This document shows positions 57,719 to 64,000 of a stretch of 64,000 nucleotides of DNA, in pieces. Source of the stretch: Enchytraeus crypticus. Its lineage: Eukaryota > Annelida > Clitellata > Enchytraeida > Enchytraeidae. How positions within the stretch are numbered: the first letter of the stretch is position 1; the number at the start of each line of letters is the position of its first letter. The stretch covers positions 657,501 to 721,500 of the forward strand of contig CAJHZI010000483.1 in the NCBI GenBank assembly GCA_905160935.1, in the 5' to 3' direction. The notes below the pieces were generated by a model. It was not told the origin of the DNA and did not search any database. It saw nothing but the letters and a program-made list of their open reading frames with translations. Both the position numbers and the translations under genes were made by a program.

Positions 57719-59411
57719 ATTGTTTTAGAAAATGATATTCAATCTAAACTCTAAATTTTAAAAAATTAAGCAAAATTATTAATAATTATATTATTATTTT
57801 ACTCCATTTGAAATTGAATGAACATACACTTTACTGTAGTATCTTAATTCTCTTTAGTAGGCTTCCAGTTTTGAATAGATTTATTGTTTGCACACTTGAC
57901 AGTGTTCAGAAGAACAAGGAGGGAGAATTAATAATCACCGCTCTCGTGTTCCGTGTGACTGCTAAGGTATGCTGTAGTCCCTCTCTTAGTGCACTGCCTA
58001 CTGGCAGGTCCATGGTATATAACGCCTTCACTCTTCTCTGTCTTCCACTTTCCTCTAGAAAGAATGGTATATGCAGTAATATAGAAATTAAAACCAGAAA
58101 CCCTACCCCGGGGATACCCTACCCAGGGTTATCCTACCCCGGGGTAAGGTTGGGGTGCCCTTGGATAGGGGATGTCCCCCGGGATAGGGGATGCCCACGG
58201 GATAGGGGATTGCTCCCGGGATAGGGCACTTCTTTTCGCCTAGTGCTATTCCTGTTTTCCTAGTGCGATTTCGGCAAACTCCAAAACTTTTCGGCGGATA
58301 TTCTTCTAGCCGGCGGCTGAGGCTATAATGCGGATGCCACGATATGATATTATGATTTTAAAGTTCTATACACCGTACTCTGTTAGTTTTTCATTGATAT
58401 ATACACAAGAACTTTTAATTAATTTCTCACTGTACTTGGAAGTATATGTAATTATGGGCTGTAGTTGTTGTTGCATTTCATCTTTTTCACTACTGATGTT
58501 GTTGTTGTTGTTGTTATAGGATTGATGTGATGTTATCCACTACACTTCTGATGGTCTTGTTGTTGTTGTCGTTGTTGTTAGTATATGACTGTTGTGATGT
58601 TATCACTTACAATGTTATTGTTGTTGTTAATATAGAACTGTTTTGACATTATCCATTACACTACCGATGATGTTGTTGTTGTTATATGACTGTTGGACAT
58701 TTGTAGTGCTATGTGTTACTCTTCTGATGTTGTTACTGTTGCTATTATTTAAGTGTTATGATGTTTTCTGTTACACTTCTGATGATGTTGTTGTTTTCGT
58801 GCTTTTGTTGGTGTTGTGTTGAAGTTGTTGTGTTGATGTTGTGGTGTTGATGTTGTTGTGTTATTGTTGTTGTGTTGGTGTTGTTGTGTTTATGTTGTTG
58901 TGTTGATATTGTCGTATTGATGTTGTTGTGTTTATGTTGTTGTGTTGATGTTGTTGTGTTGGTGTTGTTGTGTTGATGTTGTTGTGTTGATGTTCTTGTG
59001 TTGATGTTGTTGTGTTATTGTTGTTGTGTTGATGTTATTGTTGTGTTGGTGTTGTTGTGTTGATGTTGTTGTGTTGATGTTGTTGTGTTGATGTTGTTGT
59101 GTTATTGTTGTTGTTATTGGTGTTGTTGTTGTAGGACTGTTGTGATGTTACCTACAACACTTCCGATATTTCGAAAAGTTATCTGCACTTCTGTTGCTGT
59201 TGTTACTATTGTAATTATATAACTGATGTGGTGTTATCTTTTACATAGTGTAACACTGCTGATGTTGTTGTTGTTGTTGTAGGACTCGAGTGGTGCAGTC
59301 TATTACCCTTCAGATGTTGAGCACACGCAGAACTTCTCCTATCTTGTCGTTGATCCAATCAAGCGTCACGTGAACATTCTCTATCATCGATACGGTGCTT
59401 GTGAATTGTGA
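49094..59411 (+). CDS. CFAP300: CFAP300 (C11orf70), dynein-arm assembly factor, complete six-exon gene
   Basis: Exons 49094-49300, 51410-51482, 52411-52580, 54126-54298, 57903-57966 and 59283-59411 join without frame breaks into 271 residues (human about 267). The product is collinear with human CFAP300 along its length: [72 protein letters not shown], and the C-terminal [24 protein letters not shown]300 is a cytoplasmic and ciliary protein needed for assembly of outer and inner dynein arms; loss in humans causes primary ciliary dyskinesia. The single upstream ATG with the human-like start after it decides the start. Introns hold LINE, mariner, minisatellite and (GTT)n insertions. Part of exon 1 is also copied, inverted, upstream. 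Confidence 0.95.
49221..50536 (-). repeat. Right arm of ~1.3-kb inverted duplication (source copy)
   Basis: Pairs with 46985-48277. It starts inside CFAP300 exon 1 (codons of WSMNNRL) and runs through the donor into intron 1, so it is the original and the left arm the copy. The outer boundary coincides with the (CT)n end of an inverted LINE tail at 50537. Confidence 0.93.
49531..50452 (-). mobile_element. Decayed Tc1/mariner-like transposon, copy in right arm (CFAP300 intron 1)
   Basis: Mirror copy of 47071-48003. Its exon-proximal end has lost the terminal ~22 bp that the left copy still has. It was present in intron 1 before the inverted duplication, since both arms carry it. Confidence 0.6.
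50537..50945 (-). mobile_element. LINE 3' end, inverted
   Basis: (CT)n then CCACTGGTAGGCGCATGGTA; on the minus strand a decayed [13 protein letters not shown]-like reading with the family's 3' UTR. It abuts the outer end of the inverted duplication. Confidence 0.72.
51410..51482 (+). CDS. CFAP300: CFAP300 exon 2
   Basis: 73 nt, phase 0 to 1, acceptor ATTTTAAG, donor GTAGGT. It encodes [19 protein letters not shown], matching human AFFKDPNVIPNLKLL. Confidence 0.92.
52411..52580 (+). CDS. CFAP300: CFAP300 exon 3
   Basis: 170 nt, phase 1 to 0, acceptor TATAACAG, donor GTCAAT. It encodes the core [18 protein letters not shown] and [20 protein letters not shown]. Confidence 0.94.
52845..53068 (+). 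mobile_element. tRNA-like SINE (family 2)
   Basis: A-box-like TAGTGTAGGGGTAATG, B-box-like GGATCGAATCCCAG, then TGATCTGAGAGTAAAATC, a body and the end TATTTCACTATAATG. It matches the inverted copy at 8395-8640 over its length. Confidence 0.65.
53155..53312 (-). mobile_element. tRNA-derived SINE (family 1)
   Basis: Inverted copy: GGCTGGAGCCAGTGGCGATG, GGTTCAAATCCTGGGCTC and the GTTAACATTAGC end. A 14-bp duplication of the ATCGAATA type lies in the tRNA-like part. Confidence 0.75.
53740..53975 (+). mobile_element. SINE-like repeat with (GAT)n tail (family 4)
   Basis: Head TGGTCATAGTCAAGACAAAT, GATGAGCGATTAGGCTCAGAAG, GATTCAAGCGAAAGATGATG and a long (GAT)n. In CFAP300 intron 3. Confidence 0.6.
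54126..54298 (+). CDS. CFAP300: CFAP300 exon 4
   Basis: 173 nt, phase 0 to 2, acceptor TTTTGCAG, donor GTATGT. It encodes [19 protein letters not shown] and [15 protein letters not shown], the best-conserved block of the family. Confidence 0.95.
54380..54524 (+). mobile_element. LINE 3' tail
   Basis: GAAATGAAGAGGAAGGCGGA, AGAGTTGAGGCGTTATATAC, GGACCTGCCAGTAGG, (AG)n. It lies 80 bp after CFAP300 exon 4. Confidence 0.75.
54661..55069. repeat. (AT)n tracts flanking mariner element A
   Basis: TA repeats at 54661-54835 (with an internal (CT)n) and 54979-55069, the latter ending exactly at the mariner terminus. Confidence 0.92.
55070..55874 (-). mobile_element. Mariner-like element A (internally deleted, 805 bp)
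   Basis: Perfect-looking terminal repeats CAGGGTGGTCCAGAATAAAT, flanked by TA on both sides in (TA)n. On the minus strand the last coding piece ([20 protein letters not shown]) resembles the C-terminus of an IS630/mariner transposase; most of the gene is missing. Confidence 0.75.
55923..56814 (-). mobile_element. Mariner-like element B (DD37D type, internally deleted)
   Basis: Terminal repeats CAGGGTGAGTAAAAAAA. On the minus strand a transposase fragment [51 protein letters not shown]. Where the second catalytic Asp is expected (QQDGAPAH) there is Asn; 37 residues separate it from the Asp of NPLD. The frame shifts after LDYYVWG, and the N-terminal DNA-binding part is absent. Confidence 0.82.
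56839..57570 (-). mobile_element. Mariner-like element C (sister of B)
   Basis: Left end CAGGGTGAGTAAAAAAA as in B, right end eroded. Transposase fragment [37 protein letters not shown] with the same Asn, and [20 protein letters not shown]. About 20 bp of (TA)n separate it from B. Confidence 0.8.
57570..57715. repeat. (AT)n tract after mariner element C
   Basis: About 145 bp of TA repeats with short non-TA interruptions. Confidence 0.9.
57903..57966 (+). CDS. CFAP300: CFAP300 exon 5
   Basis: 64 nt, phase 2 to 0, acceptor CTTGACAG, donor GTATGC. It encodes [19 protein letters not shown], matching human [20 protein letters not shown]. It starts about 190 bp after the last (AT)n tract and LINE tail sequence follows 20 bp downstream. 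Confidence 0.92.
57983..58062 (-). mobile_element. LINE 3' tail, inverted
   Basis: CTCTTAGTGCACTGCCTACT, GGCAGGTCCATGGTATATAA, TCTGTCTTCCACTTTCC. It starts about 17 bp after CFAP300 exon 5. Confidence 0.72.
58085..58335. repeat. C/G-rich minisatellite and flank (copy 2) in CFAP300 intron 5
   Basis: Short units CTACCCCGGGGATAC and GGGATAGGGGATG, then TTTCGCCTAGTGCTATTCC, AAACTTTTCGGCGGATATTC and GGCGGCTGAGGCTATAAT, as in copy 1. Confidence 0.6.
58495..59282. repeat. (TTG)n / GTTGTTGTGTTGAT repeat field
   Basis: Nearly 800 bp of GTTGTTGTGTTGATGTT units (12-24 bp periods) plus longer repeats around GTGATGTTATC. It ends as the acceptor region of CFAP300 exon 6, so the tract lacks the C/T mix of a normal pyrimidine tract. 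Confidence 0.9.
59283..59411 (+). CDS. CFAP300: CFAP300 exon 6 (terminal, stop TGA)
   Basis: 129 nt from an acceptor formed at the end of a long (TTG)n tract (GTTGTTGTAG). It encodes [20 protein letters not shown] and [15 protein letters not shown], then stop at 59409-59411. Confidence 0.95.
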   Translation, partial: DSSGAVYYPSDVEHTQNFSYLVVDPIKRHVNILYHRYGACEL

Positions 59412-59526
59412 TATGTACTGAAGTGCCTATTATTGATTCGAAAGCAACTCTAGATAAAAAGAATGGTAGATATATGTTAAAACTCTATGTTCCATTTGTA
59501 TTTATTGAATTTGTTGAGTATTCTGT

Positions 59527-59532
59527 ATTAAA
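59527..59532 (+). terminator. Possible CFAP300 poly(A) signal (ATTAAA variant)
   Basis: ATTAAA 116 bp after the stop, followed by a GT-rich stretch. No AATAAA lies closer. Confidence 0.4.
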
Positions 59533-60696
59533 TTTTGTGGTATGACTAAAGTATAGATTAGCGCTGGTTTCATGTCGCGAAGGCAGTCACAGAAGACTAG
59601 GGTTTTGAACCACGCTTCATCTGAACCGCTGACTATTGCCAGTCTTGAAGATTCGTCGCTTTGCAAAAGTTTACTACTCTGGCAATAGTGACAAGCTGAA
59701 AGTTAGAATTAAAAAATTTAACCTCATATTTGAAACGCTTGAAAATGAAACTGTTCTTTTTACAGTTTATTTAAAACGCTTAGTTACACTACATACGTTA
59801 CATTATAATATAATGTATAACGTGAGATCACGATAAAAACAATTAAAATCGAAATATTAAAAACATGCGGTATGCTAACTGGAACTCAAGTAAAAAACTA
59901 AAGTGTAGCAATGGTAAAAATATCTAAATAATTCAGAATTAACAATGATGACATCTTGAGGAACATTTTAAAATTGTCTGTTTTGAAATTAACAAAAGCA
60001 TTGTTTGATTTTTAACTAGAGCATTTTGCGATGGGTAAAGAACATACACAACTATCCCATAAAGTACAACCACGTGTAATACTCTTAGACTATTCAAATA
60101 GTACAATAAGATTAAGGCGATGAACTGATGCATTGAAATCTCTTACTTCTCTATTCTGAAGGAAATCGTGAATATGCTATTTATGAGTAATAAACCTTTG
60201 ATTGTTAAAATACACAATTAAAGTTAGCCACTGAGTATGCCAATATTAAAAATAAAAGCGAGATTCATAAAAATGCATATTATCTAACGACGAGGTAGCA
60301 AATAGTTGCAGTATTAGCTTAAAACAGAATAACGGTACAGATTAAACACAGAGGTCAGTAGTACAGTTTAAGTCTAACAGTTCAGCACTTGTAAGTAACG
60401 CTTTCGCCAATCAGTAGATAACAGATGTTGCTATAAAAAGACAATAAACAGTTCTCGGATGGAATGCCCCAAAATATCAAGTCGTCAGATTTGTTAAGCA
60501 TCAAGTATCGTTGCTGCTGCGTGGAGTAGTTTTAATTTCGTTTGAATTTACGAAATCTGATATTTTCTGTGATCTAAGTTGAAACACCCCTGATCGAACT
60601 TAGAATTAGATCCGAGAATCGCAGGATGCGCTTGGAATGATGTTACGATTCAACGTCATTTTTGTCAGCTAAATATTATGATGACTGATCCACTGA
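59533..60696. other. Convergent intergenic spacer between CFAP300 and P450
   Basis: About 1.2 kb. Apart from a B-box-like GGGTTTTGAACC near 59600, nothing recognisable was seen. Confidence 0.6.
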
Positions 60697-60888
60697 CTAA
60701 CACATCATCGCGAGAGATTCAGCGTTTGTTTCCTCAGCTAACGACGACGTTAGTGGTGCTCGAGCATTGTTTACAGCTTGATCACGTGGTACAAAGCGTA
60801 TATCAACAGATCTGCCTGGGATTGTGAAGGGCATGTTGATCATTTCCAGCTGAGTATTGTCTGTCTCTAGTCGATACCGTTGCATGAT
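60697..60888 (-). CDS. P450 terminal exon
   Basis: 192 nt, acceptor TTCCTACAG. It encodes IMQRYRLETDNTQLEMINMP, FTIPGRSVDIRFVPRD, a polar tail and stop TAG. Confidence 0.88.
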   Translation of the reverse strand: MMQRYRLETDNTQLEMINMPFTIPGRSVDIRFVPRDQAVNNARAPLTSSLAEETNAESLAMMC

Positions 60889-63844
60889 CTGTAGGAAAAA
60901 TACAAGAGAACGCCTGTTATACAATTTGCTTCATAAACTAAAACTTTGAAGTAAACATTTAACTCATTTAACTTGTCTATTGCCTTTAAAATGTCAACAC
61001 CCATAATTACTAGCAGTTACAAAAGTAGCACTCGATTAACATGATCAAATCATTCCGTAGATGAAGCACAATTCGTATTAAGATATTACTTGAGGCGATT
61101 ACACAACTGAGCACATTGTTTCTGAGGTCAGCCATGAGATCTAATGCAGGCAGATGCAATGGGGTACTTGCATATTATTATAATTTTTGATATTTCAATT
61201 TTTAGTGAAACTTAACAGTTTTACGTTGTACATTTATATGCAGTGGCATAGCCAGGATTTAATCTTGGGGCACTTAGGTGGAAGCACACACCTTACAGTG
61301 GGAGAAACTCACACTTTAGATATATAATGTATGCACTTATATTTTGGGCTTAATAAAAATGTCATATGACATCTTGGGGGGGAAACATTCCCACCCTCTG
61401 CCTGCCCTTTCCTGCACAGCTCTTTCTATAGCTGTTAATCTTATGTATAGCTGTCCAGTACTCACAGCAATGGCGGCCATGTAGATGCCCTGTTCAGCGA
61501 ATCGTTTGCCCGGGCAGGCCCTCAGTCCGTGACTGAAGGGCAGAGAAAGAAAGGCGCTGTCGACCGGCCACTGGCTCTGCAAGCAGGCTCGATCGTCTCT
61601 AAGCCATCGCTCCGGGTGAAATTCATCCGGTTTAGGAAAATATTCCTCCATTCGCGACATCGTTGCTAGATTAGCGAATATGAACGTCTGCAAAACAGCA
61701 AGTGAATGTAAATTATTATTACAGTCGAATAAACTAAAACATAGTAAATAATCTGGTCGAGAACGCTGAGTCTGATTGAGCTGAGCCGGTGGCTTGTTGG
61801 TAAGTTGTTTGAAAGCGGATCAGTAGATGCAACGTTCAAATCGAGTGCTTTTCTTTTGACTTACCATCGAGAAGTAAACTGACGTTAAACTTGGCTTTTT
61901 AGCCTTTTTTAGCTTAACTGAGTTGGGAAGCATCCGACTCTCGTTTAAGTCTACGTTAAATCAATTTTAAACAACATTGTCTTAATTTGTATCCTGAAGT
62001 CATCTGTATAAAGTATAAAGCAGTCACTCCAAATGATTGACTAAGATCAGTCAAATGCTGTAACAAATGCGAAAAATGGAGTTTTTTGTGATTTGAATAA
62101 TTTTCGAGCAGTTGATATGCTCATTACTAAGCGTGAGGATAAACCTAGTATGGTTGTATATCTCCAAACTCTCATACAACACAAAGCTGAGGTCACTTTA
62201 ATTTTCAAAATTTCTAAACACGTACATGTAGATTAATTACAAATACTTTAAATTATTTAAACATTTAATCAATATTATCTTCCTTTGAAACCATGTTTAA
62301 CAAGGATCTGAAAAATACTTTAATTTAACAAATTAGTAAAATATAGCTCTTACCCCTTTTGGAACTTTGTATCCACTGAATACTGTGTCTTCAGGCATCA
62401 CTCTTCCAGATCCCCCGTATACTGGAAAGTTTAGTCTGAAATAAAATAATGACAACTATATTTACAAGCTTCAACTATTAATTCCTTACCGGATAGAAAA
62501 ACAATTTATGGCATGTAAAAAATAATCTAAAAGTTTTAACAAAATTTAAGTGTGCTAAAGTACAAAATAATATTTCAAAGCAATAAATTTAGTTTCCAAT
62601 AAGCGCATCGAATTGCAATATATACTCCATTTATTATTTGTTACCAGGTATCAATTTACTAATTATAATCATTTGATTTTTTACACATATCTGAATTTTA
62701 TGAAAACAAATATTCCTCTATCTAACAGTGTTCTACATGTACACATAAGCTCAGCTTTGTTATACACTTCGGCTCAGACCCCGTCAATTGCCTGTATGGT
62801 AAGAGAACTATACTACTCGTTGTGTCATACCTGAAGGATTCTCTGAGGCAGGCTCTGAGGTAGGAGAGTTTCTGAAGGACTTCAATAGTGGGAGTGGAGC
62901 TATTGCTCTCAGCCATGACTGATGTGATCTCATTGTAGAGAATCTGCTGCTTGTCTGGGTGACTGGCAAGATTGTGCATGAAGAAGAGCAGAGCGTTACC
63001 CGTCTACAAACAACAATCAAGTGCATCAGTGTAATTGTTGTGATGAAGTACCGTATTGATAATAATAAGCATCAGAATATACAAATTATTACATTACAAT
63101 TATTGTTATTATACATGTAAAAAACAATTCTATAGGTAAAGAATCGATTTTCAGATATCGGCCACGGGTTGGAGTATTGCAGTCATTGTAATGTTTAGAA
63201 TAAATTTTAAATATAGACCTACATGTTTCAAAATATATTTGCAAAATTAAATTAACTGTCTACTTTATCAATTGCTCTGAGATTTTCCTGTTCAGAGATT
63301 CAGATGCTTTCGATTATAATTAGAATTATCTAAACTAATAATCTAGAGTAATGAATAAATGAACTTTTATTTCGGTAAATTCAATAATCAGAATCTTTTT
63401 AAAGCTAGCGCTAGAATAAAATAAATAAGTTATCAGAAGTTATCAATTAGTGTATCAGCTATCGTGATGCCCCTGACATTGCCTTAAGGCAAGGAACCGG
63501 ACATTAAATTCTTATTGATTGATTGATTATTAGTTAGTGCATCAGGTATTAGTTAGTGAATAAGAAATCCTACCGAATCGATCCCGGTTCTGAAGAGAGC
63601 CATGCAAAGATTGACAGCCAGTTCCGGAGACACTCTGGGATCCTCCATCAACATCTTCAGGATGCACAAGTCCTTGTCGTCCTTCACCTCGTCCACATCA
63701 CCTGCCACAGCAGCCAGGAGGTCTTCATCGTCCTGCCTGGCGTTGTTCTCCATGATCAGATCAGATTGAGAGTCAGAGTAAGGTGCTAGCCGCTTGGACT
63801 GATCCACTCTCTTAGCCACTGCGCTTATGTACTTGCTCATTATC
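60697..63844 (-). CDS. Cytochrome P450, mitochondrial-clan-like, 3' part (I-helix to stop)
   Basis: Five exons on the minus strand: 63844-63574, 63003-62831, 62435-62354, 61687-61466, 60888-60697 (940 nt, about 313 residues). Typical P450s have about 500, so roughly the first 190 residues lie beyond the window's right edge. The phases join throughout. Visible motifs: I-helix oxygen-binding motif TGIDST (split by intron at D-S/T), K-helix ExxR in LRESFR, RLNFPVYGGSGRV..PEDTV..GYKVPKG, FHPERW (PERF motif) and heme loop FSHGLRACPGKRFAE, with the cysteine as thiolate ligand. The PERWLR and ACPGKRFAEQ context resembles mitochondrial-clan enzymes (CYP10/24/27-like), which use ferredoxin as electron donor. 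Substrate cannot be told. The C-terminal ~25 residues after FVPRDQA are unusually polar. A variant ATTAAA lies at 60531-60536 in its 3' region. Confidence 0.9.
61466..61687 (-). CDS. P450 exon with PERF motif and heme-binding loop
   Basis: 222 nt, phase 0-0, acceptor TTTTGCAG, donor GTGAGT. It encodes TFIFANLATMSRMEEYFPKP, FHPERWLRDD and FLSLPFSHGLRACPGKRFAE. FxxGxRxCxG is complete. Confidence 0.94.
61785..61920 (+). mobile_element. tRNA-derived SINE (family 1-like) in a P450 intron
   Basis: GAGCCGGTGGCTTGTTGGTAA head, AACGTTCAAATCGAGTGC B-box, then GAGAAGTAAACTGACGTTAA core and a T-rich end. Confidence 0.6.
62354..62435 (-). CDS. P450 exon, K-helix to beta region
   Basis: 82 nt, phase 2 to 0, acceptor TATTTCAG, donor GTAAGA. 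It encodes RLNFPVYGGSGRVMPEDTVF and SGYKVPKG. The reading frame is short and was found by matching the family pattern and phases. Confidence 0.88.
62831..63003 (-). CDS. P450 exon with I-helix end and ExxR
   Basis: 173 nt, phase 0 to 2, acceptor TTTGTAG, donor GTATGA. It encodes TGNALLFFMHNLASHPDKQQ through YLRACLRESFR. Confidence 0.9.
63466..63532 (+). mobile_element. SINE 3' core with (TTGA)n tail
   Basis: ATGCCCCTGACATTGCCTTA, GGCAAGGAACCGGACATTAA, then (TTGA)n. It lies in the P450 intron before the I-helix exon boundary. Confidence 0.65.
63574..63844 (-). CDS. P450 exon with first half of I-helix
   Basis: 271 nt. It enters with one base completing a codon and leaves in phase 0 at donor GTAGGA. 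It encodes IMSKYISAVAKRVD, an acidic linker (DQDDEDLL, DVDEVKDDKD) and SPELAVNLCMALFRTGIDS. Confidence 0.88.
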
Positions 63845-64000
63845 CTGTAAAATAATAATAATAATAATTTCATTTTAAATAATTTTTAAATTTAGAGAAA
63901 CTTTGCTTATTAACTGCAATGCATATGATGTTAAAGGTACAAATAACCATCACTTCATGCATATACTCTATTTTATACATAATTTTTCAATAATGTTCAA

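Noticed and set aside
57808-58224. 138-codon open frame
   Set aside because: Only 57903-57966 is coding (CFAP300 exon 5); the rest is intron, LINE tail and minisatellite read-through.
1-64000. LTR retrotransposons, endogenous viruses, Polintons
   Set aside because: No long direct terminal repeats, gag/pol/env-like or capsid-like readings were seen; the only retrotransposon coding remnants are of a non-LTR LINE.

Overview
The window is AT-rich animal nuclear DNA. Genes have many short exons with GT-AG introns, and introns and spacers are packed with microsatellites, minisatellites, tRNA-derived SINEs, 5'-truncated LINE tails and Tc1/mariner and hAT-type DNA transposons. The gene content (two sperm/cilium proteins and a P450 of mitochondrial-clan type) fits a metazoan with motile cilia or flagella. 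An invertebrate, perhaps a marine spiralian, seems likely, but the phylum cannot be read from the sequence.

Layout: 1-10042 has no recognisable gene, only dispersed repeats and a 15-bp minisatellite. 10043-46287 (+) is a QRICH2-like gene reconstructed here as 32 exons (4,074 nt, about 1,357 residues) with one consistent reading frame. It ends in the DUF4795-type block with its CLSCDRPL motif, followed by YELEQIRQQS and CGG segments as in vertebrate QRICH2. 46288-49093 is a spacer holding one arm of a large inverted duplication. 49094-59411 (+) is CFAP300 (C11orf70), complete in six exons and 271 residues, collinear with the human protein. 60697-63844 (-) is the 3' part of a cytochrome P450 (I-helix to heme loop and stop); its first exons lie beyond the right edge. 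CFAP300 and the P450 are convergent.

QRICH2 is needed for the sperm flagellum and CFAP300 for assembly of axonemal dynein arms, so two flagellar genes sit in tandem about 2.8 kb apart. The P450 has no obvious link to them.

The most unusual structure is an inverted duplication with arms of about 1.3 kb (46985-48277 and 49221-50536). It copied part of CFAP300 exon 1 plus intron 1, including a decayed Tc1-like transposon, into the gene's own upstream region. Also notable are a triplicated exon end and splice donor in the QRICH2-like gene, a duplicated acceptor and exon start 2.8 kb further on, and SINE families that share heads and tails in different combinations. No retrovirus, LTR element, Polinton, CRISPR array, rRNA or intact tRNA gene was seen.
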